DNA from: Entrophospora sp. SA101
Lineage: Eukaryota; Glomeromycota; Glomeromycetes; Entrophosporales; Entrophosporaceae
Length of the DNA stretch: 37,774 bases
Assembly (NCBI GenBank): GCA_958430865.1
Contig: CAUDNR010000546.1
Location: forward strand, 39,453 to 77,226
Direction of reading: 5' to 3'
Position 1 is the first letter of the stretch. Every line of letters begins with the position of its first letter. This document shows positions 1 to 12,597 of the stretch, piece after piece. Below the pieces are notes generated by a model. The model was given only the letters and a program-made list of their open reading frames with translations, was not told where the DNA came from and did no database searches. Position numbers and translations under genes: made by a program.

Positions 1-75
1 TTTTTTTTTTAATTAGAAATCAAAATTATTCATAATTTATAATCTAATAAATGATCTTTTTTTAAATAATAATAG

Positions 76-2753
76 TAATACCATTTTTGCATTTGATGTA
101 AGTAAATCTTTCAACAACGAATTTTTTCTATTTTGAAGGAAGAAAACAATAAAACCTAGTGATATTCGTTTTTTTTTTTATCTTTGATTTAAAAAGAGAG
201 GAAATAATTAAAGATCATTTTGATTTTGAGGAGTATCTGGAAACGGGGTCACACAAAATTAAAATGGTGACTTACACAACAATATCTGCTTATGTGCTAA
301 GTACCATATTAACTGGTATTGGACTTTTATTATTTACAATACTCAAAGTATGTATATAACACATTTTCTTTGTATATTATATATTGAATATATCTAATAA
401 AAAATTTCTAGTATAATTTCTTTTTGGAGTTTTTCCCGAGACACATTTATATTGGAACATTTGGTGGTATTGGATGTTACTTGTTAAAAACTGCTATAAA
501 ATTTTCAGTTCGACTGTCTGAAAAGTATTATGATTTAGAGGGATCGAAGGAACTTTTCCTTCATGAGAATAATTTTTTGTCATGGGGTTTGGCTTTATTT
601 TTTGGATTCTGCCTCTTGATTATTATTAGATGTAAAGCCAAAAGCAATCATGTTCCGACCATCATCACTTTGAGTTTTCTATCAATTTTCTTGGGCTTCA
701 ACCTAGTGGTACATTTTTTGAACACTTCTCAGAAGTCCTTGATTAAGGATGGTTGGATATTCGATTTTCAAAAAAATCAAACCACAATACCCGAATTCTA
801 CTCTGATTTTGGTAAGTATGAATATATAAATCTACTTACTTATTTATATACACTACAACTATTTGACCATGTTCCGGTTCGATATTTTTAATTATCAATA
901 TATCGATCATATAGATTTTGAATTAATTGATTGGGAGGCAATAGGAGAAACCATTCCAACAATGCTTACTCTGGTATACTTTACAATACTAAGTGTTAAT
1001 ATAAATATTAGTAAATTGGAAGTTTCACTTGATGACCACCAAATTAACACAGATCGTGAACTGATTATTCAAGGAGTTTCTAATTTAATTGCAGGAACTT
1101 TTCAAGGTTAGAATAGGATTATTATGTTTGTGAAAATCATATAATACCAATTATTAATAACACTAATAAATCATTATAGTTTCCTTGAGATATGAAGAAT
1201 CAATTTTATTGATTAAATCAGGAGTAAATAATCGTGTTGTGGGACTGATACTTGCATTCTGTATTGGTATGACAGTATATTTTGGACAACTATTACTACT
1301 CATTAAATGCATTCCGACAATAGCTGTAAGCACAATAATCTTCTACTTGGGACTGGATATGATGCAAGAGGCACTGTTAGATTCATGGAAAATTTTCAAT
1401 AAATTGGAATATTTGAATATTATAGCCACAATGGGTGCAATGACATTCATTGGATTTGTTGAAGGAATATATATAGGAATTGCAATTTCTTATATATCTT
1501 TCATGTTATCAAATTATCAAAATGTAGTGATTAGAACAACATTTTCGGGTAATTCAGATAGATCTTCTGTCAGGAGGCATTACAGAGACCATAAATTTCT
1601 TGAAAAACTTGGTAGTCAAATCTATGGAATGACATTACAAGGTTATATATTTTATGGAGCAATTAAAGGAGTTGAAGATAGTATAAAGAAAGTTTTGATT
1701 GATTGTGAACAGGATGGAAAACCAATTAAATTCTTGATTTTGAATATGTTTTGTGTCACTGGGTTTGATATTAATTCTGTCCATGCACTTGAAAGCATAC
1801 AAAAGCATCTTCAACATCAAAAAGTATATCTTGTAATCTGTGGAATATCATATGAATCTCTGGGAGTTTGTATACCATTGAAGAATTTATCATTTTGGAA
1901 TGATGTTACAAATGATTATGTAAAATTTTGTGATGAACCTAATGAGGCATTAGAATGGTGTGAGAATTTACTCTTGGGAACTTATTATGCTAAACACAGA
2001 CCATTATTCAGTGATAATCAACTTGGTAATTAGAAGTTAAATAATTTAAAGAATTTTTTATTATTTAATATTAATCATGATTTTTTTTTTAATGTAATCA
2101 AAGTTGGAGTACAACATCATACCACATCATCTTTACTTAATGATGAGACTTTTTGCAGTCGTCAAGTTGAAGATGCTGGAAAAAGCATATTTGAAAGTAA
2201 ATAAATCAATCAATTATTGTCATTAATTTACACATATTATCCACCCATCAATTCACATTTATTTCATTATTTGTTTGTTTTTTTAGATGAACTTTGTCTT
2301 AAAAGTAAAAATAAACTTGTAAATATTTTGATGAAAGCATTTAAGGAAATTACAAATGAAAAAGAAGAATTTTTTAATTTGCTAGTTCCATATTTTAAAA
2401 AAGAAGAAGTACAAAAGGACTCACAACTGTGGTCAAAAGGTGATAATCCACATTGTATATATGTGGTGGAACAGGGACAATTGAGCACATGGATATCAGC
2501 AGAAAACAACATAAAAAAAGTAATTGAGAGAATCTTACCACTTACCATGGTAGGTGAATTAGGTTTTTTCACTGATAATCAGCGACAAACAAATTTGGTG
2601 ACAAATACTCTATGTGTTCTATGGAAAATGGATCAAGCTTCTTATTTAAGTATGATGAAATCTAATCCCGTTTTAGGAGCCATTTTTATGAAATTGGTAA
2701 TGAAATTCTCTGTAGAAAGGTTACGCAAGTTGGATCGTTATGCCTTTGATTAA
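76..2753 (+). CDS. Vsb1/YGR125W-like SulP-STAS-cNMP-domain transporter, copy 1 (5' end outside window)
   Basis: This is a membrane transporter of the SulP (SLC26-like) fold with a cytosolic STAS domain and a C-terminal cyclic-nucleotide-binding-like domain. That order matches the yeast vacuolar protein Vsb1 (YGR125W), linked to vacuolar storage of basic amino acids; substrate and location here are inferred. In-phase exons: 76-97, 197-347, 412-811, 915-1106, 1180-2025, 2104-2196, 2287-2753. They encode about 722 aa. Visible motifs: IPFLHLM, EFFPRHIYIG, DRELIIQGVSN, ESILLIKSGVNN, EALEWCEN (end of STAS) and VGELGFF (cNMP-like fold). By comparison with copies 2 and 3, the missing part is four exons encoding roughly 200 residues. 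The stop at 2751-2753 is followed by an A-rich 3' flank. No stop or frameshift is seen, so it is probably functional if its 5' end is intact. Confidence 0.88.
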
Positions 2754-3257
2754 AACAAAAAAAATGGCAAATTATAATGTAAATCATGTAAATATTTAGA
2801 GTTTTATTATTACATTATCTTTAAAGGTTGGCTACATAATCGTGTATTTTTCCGCAAATTCATCTGCGGTCTGGGTGATTAGAAATAACAAATAGACACC
2901 TGATTGTAAACTTATTCAATAAAGTAGACGAATAAAGAAAATCATTCTTTACAAAATGCCACTCTTGAATTAATATTTTTCTTTCTACATTAACCATTGC
3001 TCTAAAATAAAAAGAATGATAAGTTGAATATGGATAAGTACTATCCTTTATTTCTTAATATTTTTGCCTTACTATTCTATACATAATCAACATCTTCTGT
3101 ATAATAAAGATTATAATTAATTAATATTTTAAATTTGACAGATGCTCTTTCTAATTCCAATACCTAAATATATAAATTTCTTTAATTTGTATAATTGTAA
3201 TTGCGTAAATAGTTGGTTATCAATAATAATTATTATTATATATTAATATATAAATTG

Positions 3258-3425
3258 GGCAGACACGGGTTCCTTCTGTACATGAAAAATTTGATGCAGT
3301 TGGTAGAGATTCCGTATTTTCTAACTGAGTTTTGTGTATACTCAAAATTTGATTGATGTGAGGGAGGGACTGTACAGAATATTTAATGCGAAAGCGCAAA
3401 TTTACACACGGAACTTGTGTATACT
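3258..3425. mobile_element. Degenerate inverted-repeat element (MITE-like), older copy
   Basis: The left end (ACACGGGTTCC, then CTGTACAT) is roughly the inverse of the right end (ACACGGAACTTGTGTATACT). A paralogous, better preserved copy sits at the equivalent place in the next spacer (10827-11021), so the element was there before the tandem duplication. No coding capacity. Confidence 0.5.
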
Positions 3426-3679
3426 CCTAATTAATTCATGCCAAAAACATTTACAAAGCCTTGGACCGAAGCAAGCATTCAAGAATATAATGGAACATAG
3501 CATTCAACTTCAATTTGTATGTTTATTTTCTTTCTCTTTCGACTATATTCTTTTGATAGGATTAATATAAGCAATTATAAAATTTACAACAAGGTAGATT
3601 AACAATATAATACATTAATATAAATATTTAAATTGTGTGCTGGCATATTTAAATGAATTGCAGGCTTATCTGTTATATA

Positions 3680-4163
3680 CAGTGTGTTAAGAAAAAAACG
3701 ACGGTTTGTAAAATATTGTTTTAATGAAAAAATAGCCAAAATTATATGATAAAAATTATACCAGAGAGAGAATTGGAGGATCTTAGATTATAACATATAA
3801 AATTTTTGAAGCATATTGTTATGTAGGTAAGCTTTAGAACAATTATCAAAGAAATTTATACAGTACATTGTATTGTTTTTCAAAATAATCAAATTCATTT
3901 TATTTCCAATTGACAAAATCTAAGAGTATGAAGGCTTAATATACATAATTGTTTATATGATTATTATGCATATCAGTTATTATTAAAAAAAAATTCCATG
4001 TTAAAATTTCAGAGACAAAATTTACCATAGTTTTAAGAAAAAGATATAAATTAGCTTTAAGAAAATTGGCAATAGCATTTCATGTCTATTTTTTTATTTA
4101 TCGAGGTAATTTGATAAACTTAAACGAATTTTTTGTCACCGCTGTTTTTTTCTTAACATACTG
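3680..4163. mobile_element. Tc1/mariner-type non-autonomous element with TA target duplication
   Basis: Terminal inverted repeats of about 27 bases: the left end starts CAGTGTGTTAAGAAAAAAAC, and the right end reads GTTTTTTTCTTAACATACTG. TA flanks both sides (3678-3679 and 4164-4165). The paralogous position in the next spacer (about 11241-11262) lacks the insert. The 484-base interior has no usable transposase ORF, so it is an internally deleted or decayed copy. Confidence 0.75.
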
Positions 4164-5810
4164 TATGTTTTATATGGGATTACTAAATTTTTATGTGGCA
4201 TTAGAAAACCATTGAAGGTTTATACGAAAAACCAAGACTTTATTCGCATAACAAATACCTATTTTGTTGGAATCCTAGAATCTTAACGAGGCGTTAGTAC
4301 ACAGTGAGTGTCTAGATTTAAGCGGACCTCTCGATTCAGCAGATCTGTCTGTCGATTACTAAATAATAATAATTATTTTCAGATGTTTTATATATTAATA
4401 TTAATATTAACATATTTGAATCTTGATGCGACAGATGATTACTGACTAGCAATAAACCATTTATTTAAATTAATAAAAATAATTTAAAAAAAAAACAAAT
4501 AGGCTTGTAAGGGACTTATAAATAAGGAGGCTATTTGTAAAAATCATTTGCAAAAAAAGTTTCTTACATAAAGAATTAGAAATAATACAACTCCATCACT
4601 TTGTACCACAAATGGACCAGGTGTTCCTGCTTATACCCAATTAATACACACCATCACTTCCATTATGACAACAACAATGCAATAGAAGTAACGCCTACAA
4701 TATTCAGAACACCAACATCATTGAATAGTAGTGGTAATGATGCAAATTATCTCTCGTTTTATCAATAATTAATTCCATCTAATAATTAAACTCAATTAAA
4801 ACTTTGAATATATTTGTAAAACTAAAGGTAATATACATATATATAAGAACGGTTGATGTTTTTTATGCAAGATATTTCCTTATATGTTTTTTTGGTCAAG
4901 ACTGACAAGGTTTTTATAACAAAATGAAACACAGACTTTCCATTCAAACTTAACGTTAAAAAAAAAAAAAAAATGATATGTATATAATGGGCATCACGTG
5001 ATTTATTTGGCGTTATTACTATTCAGCCTTTCCTCTGAACTATATAGCACTAGTACAACAAATAACAACGGAAAAAATTTTGCCATATTAATATGTACAA
5101 AAATGGCGTTTTTTTGAAAATTGTTTTATAAAAAATTAATTATTTCAACGCAACCGAAATAAATTAAGTTTTGAGACGGAATATTAATTACAACAACAGT
5201 AATAGCCTAAAAGATGCTGTTAAATTTTTCCAATACTTCTTCTCGCACTGATAATTTATGACGTAATTAGTGGATAATAATAACAATGGTACACTACATA
5301 ACTGAATTTTCATCACTCACTATTACTATACTTTGTGCAAAATTATTTTCCGCTTTTTCAGCAATTTTTAATTACATAGTAGTAATAATTCAATCAATGG
5401 TAAAAGGCGGGCATTTAATTCGCACTTTGTAATAATAATATAAAAAGTGTATTAAAAAATAGGGTGGTAAATAAGTTTCGCCAGCCTCAAATTTATTAAC
5501 AATTGGTAATTTATTGATCGGATACAAGTTTATTTGTTTTTTATAAACAAAAAAAAATTGTGTAACTATTACTATTTAATAGAAATGCAAATAATGATCG
5601 CAATTTTTTTCAATCGAAAGCTGATACTAATATCAACACATACAATTTATTGTATTTCTTTTGATCTTTATAAAATCATAATAACATTAATGGTGGTAAA
5701 ATAACTATTAAAATTTTTACATGGCTTTAATACACGCAATGCATCTTATATTAAAAAACATGGCAAAGTGAACGATCTAGTAAAAATTGATCAAAAAAAA
5801 AAACTTTGCA

Positions 5811-5941
5811 TTTAGGAATTATTTTTAAAAAAAATTATTCCGTGATTTTATTTTCCGTTTCTTATTACTATTACTATTACTATTATAAATATGACCATCA
5901 ATTCTCAGACCAGTTAAAAGTTTTTAACTCTCTTTTAAAAA
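5811..5941 (+). promoter_or_regulatory. Core promoter and leader of transporter copy 2
   Basis: This block is strongly conserved with 12479-12597 before copy 3, although spacers further upstream have drifted. It holds TTTAGGAATTATTTTTAAAA, then ATTCCGTGATTTTATTTTCC, a TATAAATA box at 5884-5891, and ATTCTCAGAC a few bases later as a possible transcript start region. The start codon follows at 5942. Confidence 0.55.
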
Positions 5942-8900
5942 ATGAGAAATAATTACGACAATAACAAAATTACTGCTGATTTTTCTGGTAAATTTTAAAC
6001 ATTCATGAATTAAAAAAATAAAATATTGTTTGTTAATCATGCAATTCAATACTTCAGAAATTGCAAATCATTGCAATACGGGCAATTTAACTAGAATAAT
6101 CCAACAACATCCACCAGTAGCGGCTCAGCAGCAATATAATATGCCGAAAATAATAGCTGGGCCAAGTGGCACTTTTACAACAGATGAAGATTTAAAAACT
6201 GAATATTTGCCATTGTTAGATAATTCATCTAGTCACAGCAACAGAAATTATGGAAATATGTCAACATCAGAAGTAGAAGATGTTTTCATACCGATTGAAG
6301 ACAATTGCCAGTTTCCAAGATCAGAGATAAATGCTTGTTGTCCATATTTGTTTTGTGGTGTGTTATCATCAAGTATAAAAGAGTTTAAAGACGCTATTAT
6401 GAATATATGGCTATATTATTATAGTGGCATATTTTTCCTGTTAAATATAATCCACGGAATTTCTTTCGGTAATAATAATAGTAATACATATTAATATTGA
6501 GTTTGCTCAATCAGAGTACGTTTAATAATTGAAGTTTTTAAAAAACAAATTAGGGATAGCAATATTTCCTCATACGCACCATCACCATAACAACGAGGAT
6601 GAATTTGGAGAATATAAATATATTGGCATGGCGATGTTTTTTATCAGGTAAGTTATACGTTCACTTTTGATTTATTTATTTATTTAATCAGCTAATGGAT
6701 CCACGTCTTTATCGATAAAGTTGTATTATTTCAAAAGTCATAAGTTCGATTGGCGGAAAATTCCAAGGTGGAAGTAGTAGAATGTTCATATTATGCAAGT
6801 ATTATTTTTTTTAATCAAAGGCCAAAATTATTTTATAATTTCATAATTTAAATGATTTTTTTTTTTAAATAATAAAATAATAGTAATACCATTTTTGCAT
6901 TTGATGTAAGTAAATCTTTCAACAACAATTTTTCTGTTTTAAAGGAAGAAAATAAATAAAACCTAATAATTTTTCTCTTTGTTTAATTTCTTTATTTTCT
7001 TTATCTTCTCTGACTAAAAAGAGAGGAAATGATTAAAGATCATTTTGATTTTTATGAGGAACTGACGGGACCATACAAAATTAAAATGGTGGTTTACACA
7101 ACAATAACTGCTTATATGCTAAGTACCATATTAACTGGTATTGGACTTTTATTGTTTGTAATATTCAAGGTATATATATTAACATATTTATATTTATAAT
7201 AATTATATATTGAATATTGAATATATATCTAATAAAAATTTTCTAGTGTAATTTCTTTTTGGAGTTTTTCCCAAGGCACATTTATATTGGAACATCTGGT
7301 GGTATTGGTTGTTACTTGCTGAAAACTGCTATAAAATTTTCACTTCGACTGTCTGAAAAGTTTGATTTCGAAAAAAAAAATACCTCACATGAGAATAATT
7401 TTTTGTCATATGGTTTAGCTTTTGTTTTTGGATTCTGCCTCTTGATTATTATTAGATGCAAAACTAAAAACAATCATGTTCCGACCATCATCACTTTGAG
7501 TTTTCTATCAATTTTCTTGGGCTTCAACCTAGTGATAGATTTTTTGAAGACTCCTCAGAAGTCCTTGATTAAACATGGTTGGATATTCGATTTTCAAAAA
7601 AATCAAACCACAATACCCGAATTCTACTCTGATTTCAGTAAGTATGAGTATATAAATCTACTTACTAATTTATATATACAAATATAATAATAATATATTA
7701 CAACTATTTGGTTTGACATTTTTAAATTATTAATATATCGATCATATAGATTTTGAATTAATTGATTGGGAGGCAATAGGAGAAACCATTCCAACAATGA
7801 TTACCCTTGCATACTTTACGATATTGAGTGTTAATATAAATATTAGTAAATTGGAAGCTTCACTTGATGACCACCAAATTAACACAGATCGTGAACTGAT
7901 TGTTCAAGGAGTTTCTAATTTAATTGCAGGAACTTTTCAAGGTTAGAATAGGATTATTATGTTTGTGAAAATCATATAATACCAATTATTAATAACACTA
8001 ATAAATCATTATAGTTTCATTGAGATATGAAGAATCAATTTTATTGATTAAATCAGGAGTAAATAATCGTGTTGTGGGACTGATACTTGCATTTTGTATT
8101 GGTACAACAGTATATTTTGGAGAAATATTACAATTGATTGAACACGTTTATATTCCTACAATTGCTGTAGGCACAATAATCTTCTACTTGGGACTGGATA
8201 TGATCCGAGAGGCATTGTTAGATTCATGGAAAATTTTCAATAAATTGGAATATTTGAATATTATAGCCACAATGGGTGCAATGACATTCATTGGATTTGT
8301 TGAAGGAATATATATAGGAATTGCAATTTCTTATATATCTTTCATGTTATCAAATTATCAAAATGTAGTGATTAGAACAACATTTTCGGGTAATTCAGAT
8401 AGATCTTCTGTCAGGAGGCATTACAGAGACCATAAATTTCTTGAAAAACTTGGTAGTCAAATCTATGGAATGACATTACAAGGTTATGTGTTTTATGGAG
8501 CAATTAAAGGAGTTGAAGATAGTATAAAGAAAATTTTGATTGATTGTGAAAAGAAAGGAGATCCAATTAGATTCTTTATTTTGAATATGCTTTGTGTCAC
8601 TGGATTTGATATTAATTCTATTCATGTGCTTGAAAGCATTCAAAAGCATCTTCAACATCAAAAAGTATATCTTGTAATCTGTGGAATAGCATATGAATCT
8701 CTGGAAGTTTGTATACCATTGAAGAATTTATCATTTTGGAATGATGTTACAAATGATTTTGTAAAGTTTTGTGATGAACCTAATGAGGCATTAGAATGGT
8801 GTGAGAATTTACTCTTGGGAACTTATTATGCTAAACACAGACCATTATACAGTGACAATCAACTTGGTAATTAGAAGTTAAACAATTTAAAGAATTTTTT

Positions 8901-9599
8901 ATTATTTATTATTAATAATGATTTTTTTTTTAATATAATCAAAGTTGGAGTACAACATCATACCACATCATCTTTACTTAATGATGAGTCTTTTTGTAGT
9001 CGTCAAGTTGAAGATGCTGGAAAAAGCATATTTGAAAGTAAGTAAATTAATCAATTATTGTCATTAATTTTAATTTACACATATTATCCACCCATCAATT
9101 CACATTTATTTCATTATTTGTTTATTTTTTAGATGAACTTTGCCTTAAAAGTAAAAACAAACTTGTAAATATTTTGATGAAAGCATTCAAGGAAATTACA
9201 AATGAAAAAGAAGAATTTTTTAATTTGCTAGTTCCATATTTTAAAAAAGAAGAAGTACAAAAGGACTCACAACTGTGGTCAAAAGGTGATAATCCACATT
9301 GTATATATGTAGTGGAGGAAGGACAATTGAGCACATGGATTTCAGCAGAAAACAACAAAAAAAATGTAATTGAGAGAATCTTACCACTTACCATGGTAGG
9401 TGAATTAGGTTTTTTCACTGATAATCAGCGACAAAAAAATTTGGTGACAAATACTCTATGTGTTCTATGGAAAATGGATCAAGCTTCTTATTTAAGTATG
9501 ATGAAATCTAATCCCGCTTTAGGAGCCATGTTTATGAAATTGGCAATGAAATTCTCTGTAGAAAGATTACGCATGTTAAATTGTTATGCCATTGATTAA
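5942..9599 (+). CDS. Vsb1/YGR125W-like SulP-STAS-cNMP-domain transporter, copy 2 (complete)
   Basis: A complete 929-aa protein in 11 exons: 5942-5987, 6058-6468, 6554-6647, 6721-6794, 6884-6905, 7022-7169, 7247-7637, 7750-7941, 8015-8866, 8945-9037, 9133-9599. All junctions keep phase; the intron after 6794 begins with GC. The start at 5942 lies 51 bases past a TATAAATA box and aligns with the copy 3 start. Residues 1 to about 125 form a hydrophilic, Asn/Ser-rich tail, followed by the SulP membrane domain (IFPHTHHH, ISKVISSIGG, EFFPRHIYIG). A STAS domain lies near 604-725 and a cNMP-like domain near 795-920. The cNMP domain keeps a GEL Glu and an aligned Arg (DNQRQ). An HVYI insertion in a loop separates it from copies 1 and 3. 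Probable vacuolar membrane transporter, inferred from the yeast homologue. Confidence 0.92.
6795..6883 (+). other. GC-AG intron in transporter copy 2
   Basis: The exon ends in T and the intron begins GCAAGT, a U1-matching donor with C in place of T at position 2. Acceptor is AATAG. Splicing here joins MFIL to LIPFLHLM in phase, which restores the family sequence; no GT donor nearby does so. The same GC donor occurs in copy 3. Confidence 0.75.
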
Positions 9600-9683
9600 A
9601 CAAAAAAGGCAAATGATAATGTAAATCATGTAAATATTTAGAGTTTTATTATTAGATTATCTTTAAAGGTTATGATTTCCGTA

Positions 9684-9839
9684 ATATTGTTGTATGTGAA
9701 ATTGAAATTATGTGAAATTGAAATATTATGGAGTGGGGTGAAATTCTGATTGGCTAATTTGAATTTCACGTATGTAAATTTGAATTTCACATATGTGAAT
9801 TGCGAATTCACATAATTTCATTTTCACGTACAACAATAT
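9684..9839. mobile_element. MITE with ~35-base terminal inverted repeats
   Basis: The left end starts ATATTGTTGTATGTGAAATT, and the right end is its near-perfect inverse, closing with TACAACAATAT. The 156-base element has no ORF. The interior repeats TGAATTTCAC-type motifs in both orientations, so the whole element could fold. No clear target duplication is seen. Confidence 0.7.
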
Positions 9840-10826
9840 CATCTGCAACCGCGCGGCATATTAATATTTTAAAATTTGGGGTAAACTGGCGATCACAGTT
9901 TATTATAACGAATTTACTGGTCGTATTATTATTATTATTATATTTAATTAGTGTCGGTATCGGTGTGTGGATATTAATATAATAAATAGCCAATTGGATT
10001 TAATCTGTTATTTTTTTTGGGGGGAATTACGAAAAATAAAACCAATTTTTAAATGCACACCCCCCCCCCGTAATACTAAAAGTATCCGTTTGAAGCGACT
10101 TGACGTCGTACACAATCTCCACGTGTCCTTTTTTAAAAAAGAGAATTAAGCTGAAGCACCCCGTTTTATTGACCAAGTAAGATATCTTGTCAAGAAACGT
10201 CGAAAAACTCACCATTGTTTCTTGAAATTTGTGATGTTGCTTGTTATCTTCTTATCGAAAACAATAAATATTATTTTTGTTGTTGAACCTTTTATTAGAG
10301 AAATAGAAGTTTTTGTTTCGTTTTTTACAAAAAACTACTCTTCATCGCCTCCACTTTCCTCCCCACAACTATTCTTGAAGTTTGGAAGTTTATCTTTTTT
10401 AATACTTATACGATGTATATTGTTTTAATGTTTCTAGAAAAAAGTTTGACACCTTCAAAAAAAATTTTTGGCTGCGCCCCGGTGGGAAAAGATTTTTAGG
10501 AATAGGTTTTTTCGGAATTTAATCTGTTATAACATCAACTTAGTTAATTCTTTTATAAACTTATTCAATAAAGTAAGCAAATAAAGAAAATCACTCTATA
10601 CAAATCCCACTCTTGAATTTATATTTCTTCATAAGGTGAATATGTACAAGTACTATCTTTTATTTCTCAAGTTAATCTTTTGTCTTACTATTCTATAAAT
10701 AATCAACATCTTCTGTATAATAAAGCTTATAATTAATTAATATGTTAAATCTCAAAAATAATTTGATGGATAATTCTTTCTTAACTCCAAATAGTTGGTT
10801 CCACAACAATAATATTTTATAAATCG

Positions 10827-11021
10827 AGTATACACCTTCCGTACATCTGCGCCTCTGTGCTAAATAATGTTCTGTACGTTTTTGATATCAAATTAATCGG
10901 TTTATATTAGCAGAAATTCCGTAGATTCCGTAGTTGTATATACTCAAAATTTGATTGTACATACTTTTCAAGTCACTACTATGGATGCGCAGATGTACGG
11001 AATACGGAACCTGTGTATACT
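10827..11021. mobile_element. Inverted-repeat MITE-like element
   Basis: The left end reads AGTATACACC then TTCCGTACATCTGCGCC. The right end reads GCGCAGATGTACGGAA then CCTGTGTATACT, giving imperfect terminal repeats of about 30 bases. It is paralogous to 3258-3425 in the preceding spacer. No ORF. Confidence 0.6.
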
Positions 11022-11774
11022 AATACTAATACTAATACTCCAAATTAATTCATACCAAAAATATTTACAAAACCTTGGACCGAATCAGTATTCAAGAAAA
11101 TTGTGATTGGTGTGGTATGTTTATTTTCTTTCCCTTTCGACTATATTCTTTTGATAAGATCGAAATAAGTAATAATGAAATTTGCAATAGGGCAAATTAA
11201 GCATACAGTATATTAATATAAATATTTAAATCATTGCAGGCTTATCTTTATATAAAATATATGTTTTATATGGGACTATATGGCATTAAGAAAGCATTGA
11301 AGGTTTATGCGAGAAGTTAAGACTTTATTCACATAACAAATACCTAGTTTTTTTGGTATCTTGATGAGATTTTAGTACACGTTGTATCTAGATTTAAGCG
11401 GACCTATTGGTCCAGCTGGTTTGGGGGTTTAATGGATAATTTGTCTGTCAATTACTATAACAATAATAACTAATATATTTAATTTACTAGCATTCATAGT
11501 TATAATAATAATAATAATAATAATAATCTTGATGCAACGGATGATAATGAGCATTGCTATTATTGACTAGCAAGAAACTATTTATTAAAACGAATAAAAT
11601 TAATAAAAATAATTTTAAAACTATTTGTAAAATAAATTTGTGAACAAAATTTCTCATATAAGAAATGATACTTGATAAAATTGAAAATATGTATATAAAA
11701 AGAAAACCTAAGGTTAATCATGATTTTTTACTATATAACGGACATTATGTGGTTTAATTACGACGTTTTACTAA

Positions 11775-11806
<32 letters not shown>

Positions 11807-12478
11807 TTAACTCGGGCATTCCCTTGTCCTACAATAAATATAATAACGGAAAAAAAATTTTTAGCCTAATTATAATGCTAAAAATTTGTTACTTTTCAAA
11901 AATGGCGTTTTGGAAAATTGATAAAAAATTTGGTCATTGCAACGAAAAAAACCAAGCTTAGAGGGTTATTCGTAGTTGTCAGAATATTCATTACAGTAGC
12001 TTAAAAGATGCTATTAAAATTTTCGGTAATATATGACTCACTCAATCGACAAATATAAAATTGGCGAAACTCGATTGTTAATAGATCCATAAAAAATAGG
12101 ATTGTAAATAAACCCCAAGTTTTTATTAACTGCAGGTTAATTATTATTATTAATTGAGATCTGTCTTATTTTTTATAAACAAAAAGTACCACTGAATTTT
12201 TATCATTGTGTCACGAGATTTAGAAATGTAAATAATACACTAAATATCTAGACGTATAATTTATGTAATTTACATAATTTATATAATTTATATAATTTAT
12301 AATTATGTATTTCTTTGTACCTTTATAAAATAAGTAATATGGTAAAAGTAACTATTAAAATTTTTACATGGCTTTAATACATGCAATGCATCTTAAAAAA
12401 CATAGCTAAATGAAAAAAATCTAGTGATAATTGATATTGGTCATGATTTTTATTATTATATTGAAAAAAACGCAAAAC

Positions 12479-12597
12479 TTTAGGAATTATTTTTAAAAAA
12501 AAAATATTCCGTGATTTTTATTTTCCGTTTCTCTATATAAAATGTGACTCTATTAATTCTCAGACGAGTCAAAAGTTTTAATCTTCTTCTTAAAAAC
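12479..12597 (+). promoter_or_regulatory. Core promoter and leader of transporter copy 3
   Basis: Conserved with 5811-5941: TTTAGGAATTATTTTTAAAA, a CCGTGATTTTTATTTTCC block, a TATATAAA box at 12534-12541, then AATTCTCAGACGAGTC about 40 bases before the start codon. Conservation in otherwise drifted spacer DNA suggests function. Confidence 0.5.

Larger units (their letters stand above)
2754..5810. other. Spacer between transporter copies 1 and 2; no gene seen
   Basis: AT-rich sequence with homopolymer tracts and no ORF I can support. It holds a fragment of the 17983-18130 MITE family (about 2838-2881), an old inverted-repeat element (3258-3425) and a Tc1/mariner-type element (3680-4163). The rest aligns patchily with the spacer between copies 2 and 3, so it is duplicated non-coding DNA. 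Confidence 0.7.
9600..12478. other. Spacer between transporter copies 2 and 3; no gene seen
   Basis: AT-rich, non-coding. It contains an insertion of about 880 bases (roughly 9672-10555) missing from the first spacer, which begins with a MITE (9684-9839) and includes a G-run near 10019 and a C-run near 10062. There is also an inverted-repeat element (10827-11021), and ATA and ATT microsatellites near 11503-11527 and 11770-11803. Short open frames within the insertion (for example 9800-10428) show no family resemblance. Confidence 0.7.

Noticed and set aside
2267..2572. Minus-strand ~100-codon open frames repeated in all three transporter copies (also at 9122 and 15725)
   Set aside because: They mirror the last transporter exon; conservation follows from the coding strand.
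3334..3570. 78-codon open frame in the first spacer
   Set aside because: Overlaps a degenerate inverted-repeat element; the paralogous sequence near 10925-11160 does not keep the frame.
6661..6720. Extension of transporter exon 3 through the acceptor TTTAATCAG
   Set aside because: All three frames stop or lose similarity. The acceptor at 6719-6720 (ATAAAG) gives CIISKVISSIGG, which matches the family.
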